64,000 bases of DNA from PALSA-188 sp963720075 (GTDB lineage Bacteria > Acidobacteriota > Terriglobia > Terriglobales > Acidobacteriaceae), in the NCBI GenBank assembly GCA_963720075.1, contig CAVREG010000019.1, positions 682,001 through 746,000 on the forward strand, read 5' to 3'. The translations under genes were made by a program, and so were the position numbers. The notes under the pieces are model-generated. The model was not told the DNA's origin. It did no database searches and saw only the letters and a list, made by a program, of their open reading frames with translations. Below are positions 46,112 to 53,691 of this stretch, in pieces; the stretch's first letter is position 1; each line of letters opens with the position of its first letter.

Positions 46112-46915
46112 TTAGGGCAAATAGGGCTGTGGCTCCGTGCTCTCCACGAACTTGCGCAAGCCCGCCTCCACGGCTGGCTGCGTAAACAGTTCGCAGAACA
46201 AATCAATTTCCTGCCGTAGATCATCGTAAGGAATCGGCTTGATAAATTGTTTGGCAGCTGCCGCCGTCCTCCGATCGAACTTTTTCAATTGGGCCGCGGT
46301 CGCGCGAGCTACTCGCAAACCCTCACCTTCAGCAACAACCTGGCTTACCAAACCAACGGATTGAGCTTTCGTTGCGTTGAAACTACGCCCGGTGAGCAGC
46401 AAATCGCGCACCACACCATTCCCCAAATCGCGCTTCAGCCGCGGAATCCCACCGAACCCCGGAATCAGTCCCAGCCGCAACTCAGGGAAACAAAATCGCG
46501 CGGTCTTGTCAGCAATGATTAAGTCGCACACCAGCGCCAGTTCGAACCCACCGCCAAACGTTACACCGTGCACCGCGGCTATCGTGGTCAAAGGCGAGCC
46601 GTCAATGATATTCATTACTCGATGAATTCGCTCGAGAAATTCTCGCACGCCTTCGACCGCAGCCTTGCCTTCCGTCTCCTTTGAACGCCGATACAGTTCC
46701 CGGAGATCAGCGCCCGCACAAAATCCGCACTTCAGAGTGCTGTGAAGAATGACGGCATGAGCTTCGTCTTGAGCACTCTCAATCGCTGTTGCAAACCTCT
46801 CCAGGTCCTCGAGCGTCACCGACCCAATCTCATTGCATGGATCGCGGCGCAGCGCGAGCTCAATCACCCCATCCTTAAATTCCCAGGAGAGCGATTCGCC
46901 CTGAAAGCCTTTCAT
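46112..46915 (-). CDS. Enoyl-CoA hydratase/isomerase (crotonase) family protein
   Basis: A 267-residue crotonase. Oxyanion-hole segments FCAGADL (near 67) and GVTFGGGFE (near 115) are intact, and the catalytic glutamate position near FPELRLG is also conserved, so hydratase or isomerase activity is plausible. The ATG overlaps the stop of the upstream ligase (ATGA). In this operon it could adjust a double bond or hydroxyl on an acyl chain before reduction. Confidence 0.9.
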   Translation of the reverse strand: MKGFQGESLSWEFKDGVIELALRRDPCNEIGSVTLEDLERFATAIESAQDEAHAVILHSTLKCGFCAGADLRELYRRSKETEGKAAVEGVREFLERIHRVMNIIDGSPLTTIAAVHGVTFGGGFELALVCDLIIADKTARFCFPELRLGLIPGFGGIPRLKRDLGNGVVRDLLLTGRSFNATKAQSVGLVSQVVAEGEGLRVARATAAQLKKFDRRTAAAAKQFIKPIPYDDLRQEIDLFCELFTQPAVEAGLRKFVESTEPQPYLP

Positions 46916-48585
46916 GACGCCTGCTTCACTTGGTACATGTCTTCAATTTCTTCCTTCATTTGCTCCGCGATCAAGTCCCGTTTCAATTTGCCATTCGCGG
47001 TCAGCAACCCATTCTCAATCGAAAACGCCTCCGAAGAAATATGGAAAGCTCGCACCTGCTTATAATGCGGCAGAGTTGGATTCACCATATCCAAACCCGA
47101 CTGCACAGGTTCGCGACTCACGTTTCCCGTCACAATGGCCGAAAGGTAACCGCGACCATTTCCCACTAGAACCACCTGTTGCGCGCCAGCGATTGCTTTC
47201 AGCAACTCCTCTTCAATCGGTTCCGGAGAAATGTTGTGTCCCGATCCAAGAATGATGAGATTCTTGATGCGCCCAATAATCCGCCAATTTCCCGCAGCGT
47301 CCACTTCGCCCTGATCGCCGGTGTGAAACCATCCATCCCGCAACACTTGTGCGGTCTCCGCCGGGCGATTCCAATATCCCGGAAAAATATTTGGCCCGCG
47401 CACGATTATCTCTTCATTTTCACCCACCTTCATCTCGATGCCTTTAATCGCCGGACCAACTCGTCCCGCCTCGACATGATCTGGGTCATCCATGGTGCAA
47501 ATTGCGGTGGTTTCCGTGAGCCCATAAACCTGCAACACCGGAATACCAAGCATCATGAAGTAGAGTTGAGTTTCAATACTCAGTGGGGCCGAACCGCAAA
47601 TGAGCGCCTTCAAATTAGGCCCGATCATTTTCTTACGAATCGTCGGAAACACTATTGCCTTCGCCAGATTCAGCCAGAGGGAATCCATCAAGCTTCCATG
47701 CTTTTCATGCCTCCGTATCCACGCGCCCTTTGCGCGGCTATAAATGCTGAGCGCGACGCCACCTGTTTTCCAAAGCTGTTCGTCCACGGCTTTGCGCATT
47801 CGTTCAAGCAGCGCTGGAACATTTAGAAAATAGTCTGGCGCGGCCGAACGTATATCGGCGGGTAACTTGCTCAGATCGGTGTTCAAGATCAGCAAATTTC
47901 GGAGCAGCAGGGATGTCAGCAGCATGATCCACGAACCCGCGAAACAGAACGGAAGATAGTGGAAGACTCGATCCTGCCCATCCTTGTTTTCCGGCAGCCA
48001 GCGTGAAGTGCATCCGAGCATATGCCCGACGTTTCCAGCGTTGAGCCCCACGCCCTTAGCCTCCCCAGAGGTTCCCGAAGTGTAAATAATAGTCACAGGA
48101 TCAGAATAATTGTGTGGCGCGGGCACCCCCGCCCGCGAAGCAGCGACCATATCCTCTTTCGAGCCGGCAAATATATCTTCAAATGTCACCCGCGGCGGGG
48201 CGCCCTCCCAGTTTTGCGCGATCCCATCTCGCAACACCGCATCCCCGCAGCAGATTAGTGATGGGGAACAATCGTTCATCATGCTGACAAGCTCAGAGGC
48301 TGCCTGTCGCGCGTAGAGTGGGACGACTATCAATCCTTCCGCCATGATTGCGAGGTCCATCGCGACCCATCGAATACTGTTGTGACCGAGCAAAGCGCAA
48401 CGGTCGCCCCGCTTCAACCCCTGAGCTGAGAGGAACAAGCGAGCCTGCGCCACCAGCTTCAACAAGCCGGGACCAGTCACCCTGAAGCTGACTTCCTGCC
48501 GCACTTCCTGCTCGTGCAATTCCAAAAGCACGGACGTTTTGTCCGCCGCCGCAAGCTGCGCGAAAATGTCTTCCAGAAAACTCAT
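46912..48585 (-). CDS. AMP-dependent acyl-CoA/acyl-ACP ligase B
   Basis: A 557-residue adenylate-forming ligase with YTSGTSGEAKG near 167-177, QVYGLTETT near 355 and TGDQGEVD near 420. It is distinct from ligase A, and both are kept in the operon. A GC-rich 30-base segment at 48111-48140 that looks like a dispersed palindrome codes for the stretch just before the phosphate loop (RAGVPAPHN), a place where many homologues have a different short loop. The start lies downstream of the pyruvyl transferase gene with 56 bases between them. Confidence 0.9.
   Translation of the reverse strand: MSFLEDIFAQLAAADKTSVLLELHEQEVRQEVSFRVTGPGLLKLVAQARLFLSAQGLKRGDRCALLGHNSIRWVAMDLAIMAEGLIVVPLYARQAASELVSMMNDCSPSLICCGDAVLRDGIAQNWEGAPPRVTFEDIFAGSKEDMVAASRAGVPAPHNYSDPVTIIYTSGTSGEAKGVGLNAGNVGHMLGCTSRWLPENKDGQDRVFHYLPFCFAGSWIMLLTSLLLRNLLILNTDLSKLPADIRSAAPDYFLNVPALLERMRKAVDEQLWKTGGVALSIYSRAKGAWIRRHEKHGSLMDSLWLNLAKAIVFPTIRKKMIGPNLKALICGSAPLSIETQLYFMMLGIPVLQVYGLTETTAICTMDDPDHVEAGRVGPAIKGIEMKVGENEEIIVRGPNIFPGYWNRPAETAQVLRDGWFHTGDQGEVDAAGNWRIIGRIKNLIILGSGHNISPEPIEEELLKAIAGAQQVVLVGNGRGYLSAIVTGNVSREPVQSGLDMVNPTLPHYKQVRAFHISSEAFSIENGLLTANGKLKRDLIAEQMKEEIEDMYQVKQAS
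48111..48140. repeat. GC-rich palindromic repeat embedded in ligase B
   Basis: The plus strand reads TGTGTGGCGCGGGC followed by ACCCCCGCCCGCGAAG. The core GGCGCGGGC-N-CCCCC is repeated, with a changed loop, at 53629-53655 in front of the fatty acyl reductase gene. Similar sequences are dispersed in acidobacterial genomes as far as I remember. Here it is translated in frame. Confidence 0.45.
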
Positions 48586-48641
48586 GATTTGTTGATGAAA
48601 ATTGTCATTCCCAACCCGCGAAGTCTCTGGGGAACGGCTCT

Positions 48642-50051
48642 TCAGCTGTACGTTTCAACCAACTTCTGCAATCCCGGGCTCATCGGAGGCAGATAATCCT
48701 CCCAACTCCATTCTCCCTTGCGCGTTGGAAACTCCGGATACCGCCGCTGAACTTCTTCCTCGAAGTACACTCCCATTCGCGCCATCATCTTCAAATTGCG
48801 CACCACGCTGCGGCCAATCGCGCTGCCGATGGCTTCCCGCTCCGTCGCTAGTTTGTTCAACGCGAACAGCAATCTTTGCTCCAGATCAGGATCGTCCACA
48901 TTCATCAGCAATTCTTCCTGTCCACGTTCACGCATCAGATTGCGGATGCGCTCGTCCATGGTAATCCCCGCCGAAGCCACAAGTCCGGGCATCGAAGTTA
49001 CGATTCCGTGATACCGCGAAGACGCCATCATCTGGCACGCGCGCAATATGCTCACTAACTCGTATATGTTGTACTCATCTGACGTGAGCACCGGAACGCC
49101 GCCGAGTTTCTCCGAAATCTTGTTTGCGGGACGCGCGTCGAGCCGTTCCGTCGCTACCAATATTACAAACACGTTCCGCTGTTTCCGGAATGCGTCAACG
49201 GCGTTCGCAATGGCATTCAGATAATGCCGATATGCGCGATCGGCCTCCGGTCCCGAATTATGAAAATATACCGACCGGTAATGGCTCTCTTTGTACGCGC
49301 CGGTCAAACCGTGCGCAGCAAACTTTGCTACCGATGCGCGAACCGGCCATTCGAAAGGATTGATGGGACACACCACCAGCACCGGCGTGCTGCCATCCCA
49401 TCCCACTGCTCGCAAGGCTTTTCGACCATACTCCGCGGGATGCGGCTCGAACGTCCACGCCGTATCCGTCCCCAATTCCGTTGGTACTCCGAGTTCTCGC
49501 AATACCGTGCGGGATTCCTCATTGCGCGTGATCACCAATGAATTTCGGCAATATCGGGTGCACATTTTCCGGATTGGAGGGTCCATTTGTCCCGCCTCGC
49601 CTCCGTATCCCACAGAAAGTTTGTTTTGCGCCGCCGCGATCCCAAGCGACCCAATCATCATGGTCGTAAGAGCATTAGCAAACTTGCTCTTGAACATTGA
49701 GCCTTCGCACGCCACCACGCCATGATGCTTTGGAACTTCACTCGACAGAAACGGAGGGAAAATATCCGGCAAATGTACTTGCTTGCTGCCCGCAAAATAT
49801 TCCTGCGAAAACTTCAAATTCTGGGTCATCACGGTGCAATCCACATTTTCCGGGCCCAGAATATGCTGAATCTGCCGCAACATCTCATCCACGCGAACAT
49901 CCGAACCCATGTTGCGCGTGCCGTTATACCCCGCAAACAGAAGCTTTAACTTCTCTCCGGGACGCCAGGGCTTTCCTTTCCCCAACATCCATGCAGCCTT
50001 GGCGCGTTGGATGGACGAACTCACCCAGGCTTCAAGAATGAAATCCATCAT
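48642..50051 (-). CDS. Polysaccharide pyruvyl transferase family protein
   Basis: These enzymes add a pyruvyl ketal to sugars of cell-wall polymers or exopolysaccharides (CsaB type). The product has 469 residues from the ATG at 50051, which overlaps the stop of the upstream SDR as ATGA (the frame is open to 50081). It shows NMGSDVRVDEML near residue 47 and the ASSRYHGIV motif near 340, a family hallmark, plus Gly-rich loops. The presence of this sugar-modifying enzyme inside a fatty-acyl operon is the reason to suspect a glycolipid product. Confidence 0.85.
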   Translation of the reverse strand: MMDFILEAWVSSSIQRAKAAWMLGKGKPWRPGEKLKLLFAGYNGTRNMGSDVRVDEMLRQIQHILGPENVDCTVMTQNLKFSQEYFAGSKQVHLPDIFPPFLSSEVPKHHGVVACEGSMFKSKFANALTTMMIGSLGIAAAQNKLSVGYGGEAGQMDPPIRKMCTRYCRNSLVITRNEESRTVLRELGVPTELGTDTAWTFEPHPAEYGRKALRAVGWDGSTPVLVVCPINPFEWPVRASVAKFAAHGLTGAYKESHYRSVYFHNSGPEADRAYRHYLNAIANAVDAFRKQRNVFVILVATERLDARPANKISEKLGGVPVLTSDEYNIYELVSILRACQMMASSRYHGIVTSMPGLVASAGITMDERIRNLMRERGQEELLMNVDDPDLEQRLLFALNKLATEREAIGSAIGRSVVRNLKMMARMGVYFEEEVQRRYPEFPTRKGEWSWEDYLPPMSPGLQKLVETYS

Positions 50052-51181
50052 GCGGCGGTCCCTCCAATCTTCGCGGGCCATTCTTTATATTGAAAGGAGA
50101 AATTCGCTTCGCGGCTGAACTTCAGTAGCGGATAACTGTATTGCGAAAACGGCACCGGTTTACGCCCAAGTTCAGTCGTCACGCGTGTGTTATCGAAAAC
50201 CGTATTCCAGGTCAGATATGGCAGAAAAACTTTCATTAGCGAAGCGCCATACGCGACGGCCCCCTTTCGATTCGAAAGAAAATCAACAGTCCCCGAGAAT
50301 GGACGCTCCATCCACGGCATGAACATCGGCCCACGTTTGTTCTGTTCGGCCGCAAGCGTGTTGGTTAACTCACGAAATGTCTGCGATCCCGTTCCAGAAG
50401 ACAAGTGATAGGTTTCGTACTGCGGTTTCTCTTTTTGATGAAGCGTGGCGATCGCGTCAGCCACGAAGTCCACATTCACAATGTCAATCTTATCGCCCGG
50501 GCGAAATGGCAGCACCGGCAGTCCCGCCAAAAATACGAACGCCTTCACCATATCGAATTGGGTAGTCTCGGCACGGCGGCTGTCTCCAAGAACGATGCTT
50601 GGCCGAAAAATCGTAATCGGTGTCTCCGGAAGTAATTGCCGGATCATGTGCTCGCAGAATTTTTTGGTTCGCGCGTACGGATCGTGGTCGGACCGCTCCC
50701 AATCAATTGAATTCTCTTCTTTTACAACTTCATTGTTTCGTTTTCCCGCGACCGCGACCGTGCTCACTTGACTGAATCGCCGCAGTCCGTGGTAATGATC
50801 AACCCTCGTAGCCAACTGAACTACTTCCAATGTTCCCCGCAAATTTACGTTCAGGCATGTTTTCTCAGATTTGCGATTCAGCGATGCTGCACAATGGATG
50901 ACCGAATCGGTGGTGTGGATCAAGCGGTCATAATCATCGCGCGCCAAACCAAAATACGACCCCGTTAAATCCCCGCGAAATATCCGCACCCGGGTTTGCA
51001 AATATTCGTAGAAGCGCGGAAAGTCCATGTGCAATTGAACCGCCCGCCACAGACGCTGTTCTGCATCCTCCGTGTCACGCGCCCGAATCAGCAGATTCAG
51101 AGACGCGCCGTGCTCGTCCAGCAGGTTCGCGGCGACATGCGCGCCAATATATCCGGTGGAACCGGTCAGGAAAATCGCCAC
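50048..51181 (-). CDS. Thioester-reductase-like extended SDR
   Basis: A 377-residue extended SDR of the NAD_binding_4/thioester reductase group. The nucleotide loop is TGSTGYIGAHV (6-16) and the catalytic pair is in YARTK near 168. Such domains reduce acyl thioesters on CoA or ACP to aldehydes or alcohols, or act on sugar nucleotides. Overlaps with the genes on both sides (16 bases with the reductase fusion, ATGA with the pyruvyl transferase) show that the three genes are translated together. Confidence 0.85.
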   Translation of the reverse strand: MAIFLTGSTGYIGAHVAANLLDEHGASLNLLIRARDTEDAEQRLWRAVQLHMDFPRFYEYLQTRVRIFRGDLTGSYFGLARDDYDRLIHTTDSVIHCAASLNRKSEKTCLNVNLRGTLEVVQLATRVDHYHGLRRFSQVSTVAVAGKRNNEVVKEENSIDWERSDHDPYARTKKFCEHMIRQLLPETPITIFRPSIVLGDSRRAETTQFDMVKAFVFLAGLPVLPFRPGDKIDIVNVDFVADAIATLHQKEKPQYETYHLSSGTGSQTFRELTNTLAAEQNKRGPMFMPWMERPFSGTVDFLSNRKGAVAYGASLMKVFLPYLTWNTVFDNTRVTTELGRKPVPFSQYSYPLLKFSREANFSFQYKEWPAKIGGTAA

Positions 51182-53595
51182 GATGCTCCGTCTGTTCCCG
51201 TCTTAACTTCGTACTTCGCCACTTCGGCTTGCTCAGCGTCGCTCCGGGCCATTTCCGCCGCAGCAGTCTCAAGCTGCACCTTGCGGGGTTGGCGCGCTTC
51301 CAGAGGGCGCCCCTCAATTAAAGGATAAGTCCACTTGCGCAATGCCGGAATGTGAATGTTGATCCAGTAGTCCCACCAGTCTATGGAACAGGTCTCGTAT
51401 CCGAAATCATTCTTCTCCTCCGCCACAAGCGCATAAGAAAGTTTCTCGATGTTGTCCGCAACAAAATCCTGCTCGTTAAACAGAATAAAAGGCTTGAATA
51501 GCTCGATCAGCTTTTCAACCCTCTCCAGGCTTCGTTCCGCCTTTGCAAGTGGTGTCTTCCGCAGCGGCAGTGGCGCCATGATGCGCTGAATTGACTTAAT
51601 AATCGCCTTCTGCGCCGGTGCGGACATTCGCTCATACCTTTGCTTCGAAACCGGAATGGCATCGAACTTTAATCGGAGCCAATACTCCAGCCCTTCCTGT
51701 GCCCGGTAATGTTTGCGATGCGCCAGAGAAGTCAACTCAATTGATCTCCGCATATCGCACGGATTCGTCACCGAAGTCGCCAGCTGGTAAACGGCGTCAT
51801 GACGCCGTTCTATAATCGCGGCGGCAATCAGCGTCATTCCCTGGCAAACCGAGTCTACGGGAATAATATCGAGCCGCTTCCGCTCGTTCGTCGGCAGTTG
51901 CCGGAAATAGGTTCCCAGCAGGTAAGACAACGACGCCGAAGTATTGATTCCCTCATTCCACCCCACAAATGGCTTCTCCAGCGATGTTTCAACGATTGCG
52001 GGACGAACCAGCGCCACCGGCAGGCCCGCACCAAACTTGCAGATCAGCGACTCGGCCACGCTTTTCGTTAACGTATAAGTATTCGGCCAGCCCAATTGGT
52101 TCGCTCGTCCGGTTCCCGCCTCAGTCAAATAGCTCCGCAACCAGCGCACGCGGTTTTTTCGGATCTGGTTCTCAAGCGCCGCCCCGTGCAGATCCTTTGC
52201 GGCGTGTTCCTTAACCAGAGCTTGTTTCCGAAGTTCTTCGGTAACTTCGGGACTGGAAGCTCTTTCCTCTGCCGATTGCACGAATTTATGCAGCGAACGC
52301 CATTCCTGCTCCGCATCAAAATCCTTCAAACCAATCGGTGTGTAATCAGGACGCAGCCTCTCCGCGACTCTTCCATCCCTCGTCCCGGCCACGTAACAGG
52401 TTGAAAGATGCAGCAAGCCGGCATGGTCCGAGTCGCGGACGAAGTCCAAAATATTCAGCGCCGCGTCTACATTCGTTGCCAGAGCGTCTCGCAAATCGGG
52501 ATTGAAATCCGTGAGCCCCGAGCTATTAATAAGCAAATCCAGCTTTCCACGCAAAACCTTCGCTACATCCGGCGCGATTCCCAGTCCAGGATGGGAGACA
52601 TCCCCTTCGACTACTTCGACGTGTTCGTTGATAAACCGGCCAAGATCAACGCCATAGCGCCGTGCCAATGAATCAAACACGGGAGACTCTTCCACCAGCT
52701 TTTCAAATCTGCTCTGCGCCGGATTGGATTTCTGCCGCCGGATCAACAGATAAATCTTTCCAATTTCCGGCAAGTCCATCAGCGCATTCGCCAGCCAAAC
52801 CTTGCCAATGAAACCGGTAACTCCGATCAGCATAACGTGCTTGTCGGCAAGCGTGCTTCTGATCGAAAGCGGCCCGCTGGACCTTACTCCCCTAAACCGG
52901 ACAATAGGACGATCAACTTTGGTGGTCGGACGCCTGGCAGAAATCACCGCGGACTTCAAAGCCGTCGCGCCGGAAAGGCCAAGATCAGAAACGAGTTGCT
53001 CCGGTTCGCGCTTCCCGTCCGATCCCGTCCCCGTGATCCGCGCAAATACTCCGCGTGGGCGTATCACGGGCTCCAGTAGCCGCCCGGTGGCGATGCCATC
53101 CCGAAATTCCAGCTGGTTCGCGATCAACCGATGCACCCCAAGATGAGCAGCCAGCGGCCTCATCACAACGTCCAAGCCCTGGCTCACCAGGACCACCTCC
53201 GCACCGGCTTGTAACAACACATTTAGCTTTAGCTGTTGCACTCCGGCAGGTTTTAGCGCCGGTTTCAACGCATACCTGAAATATTCTTCCCCTAATAATT
53301 CCAACCTGTCACGGCTCACTCCCCTCAGAACCGTGTGCACCATTCGCGTAGCAAACACTCGATTTGAGGCATACAAAACTGGCCGCAGCGCCGCCATCAG
53401 CAAAACCAATCCGCGCCGCATCCATCGTTCGGAAAACGTCTGGGCGTTCCAGGTAAAGAACCCTATCGGACGCACCGTCGTCAGCTCGAGCAAACTGCCC
53501 TCGACCCGCCAGTAAACTTCCTGAACGGCACTCGATTTGTGCTTCGTATCTTCCAATGTGCGGTCCGCTAAAGGCCCTCCGAAGCGGCTACCCAT
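51166..53595 (-). CDS. Degenerate HAD domain fused to fatty acyl reductase
   Basis: A 809-residue fusion. The N-terminal about 190 residues match HAD-IB proteins in layout, but the nucleophile Asp motif is replaced (RVEGSL in place of DxDGTL) and the last motif GDSxxD is absent, so it should be catalytically dead. From about residue 250 it is a fatty acyl reductase: GVTGFIGKVWLAN (near 255) and catalytic YTLTK (near 504), with the male-sterility-type C-terminus. It should reduce fatty acyl-CoA or ACP to fatty alcohol. The frame is open to 53613, but the ATG at 53595 is preferred. First gene of the operon. Confidence 0.85.
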   Translation of the reverse strand: MGSRFGGPLADRTLEDTKHKSSAVQEVYWRVEGSLLELTTVRPIGFFTWNAQTFSERWMRRGLVLLMAALRPVLYASNRVFATRMVHTVLRGVSRDRLELLGEEYFRYALKPALKPAGVQQLKLNVLLQAGAEVVLVSQGLDVVMRPLAAHLGVHRLIANQLEFRDGIATGRLLEPVIRPRGVFARITGTGSDGKREPEQLVSDLGLSGATALKSAVISARRPTTKVDRPIVRFRGVRSSGPLSIRSTLADKHVMLIGVTGFIGKVWLANALMDLPEIGKIYLLIRRQKSNPAQSRFEKLVEESPVFDSLARRYGVDLGRFINEHVEVVEGDVSHPGLGIAPDVAKVLRGKLDLLINSSGLTDFNPDLRDALATNVDAALNILDFVRDSDHAGLLHLSTCYVAGTRDGRVAERLRPDYTPIGLKDFDAEQEWRSLHKFVQSAEERASSPEVTEELRKQALVKEHAAKDLHGAALENQIRKNRVRWLRSYLTEAGTGRANQLGWPNTYTLTKSVAESLICKFGAGLPVALVRPAIVETSLEKPFVGWNEGINTSASLSYLLGTYFRQLPTNERKRLDIIPVDSVCQGMTLIAAAIIERRHDAVYQLATSVTNPCDMRRSIELTSLAHRKHYRAQEGLEYWLRLKFDAIPVSKQRYERMSAPAQKAIIKSIQRIMAPLPLRKTPLAKAERSLERVEKLIELFKPFILFNEQDFVADNIEKLSYALVAEEKNDFGYETCSIDWWDYWINIHIPALRKWTYPLIEGRPLEARQPRKVQLETAAAEMARSDAEQAEVAKYEVKTGTDGASWRFS

Positions 53596-53628
53596 TGTAA
53601 ACAATTGCACCAAAAGGGCGAAGAGATA

Positions 53629-53655
53629 CGCGGACGTGGGGGAGCCCGCGCCTTT
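53629..53655. repeat. GC-rich palindromic repeat upstream of the reductase fusion gene
   Basis: On the minus strand this reads GGCGCGGGCTCCCCCACG followed by TCCGCG. It shares the GGCGCGGGC-N-CCCCC core with the repeat at 48111-48140. It sits between hppA and the fatty acyl reductase gene and could end hppA transcripts. Confidence 0.4.
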
Positions 53656-53691
53656 TAACGGTTTATTGACAGGCTTCGGCTTGCGGGTAAA

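Noticed and set aside
47179..47826. Plus-strand frame of 215 codons opposite ligase B
   Set aside because: Antisense to a clear adenylate-forming enzyme; composition is not protein-like.
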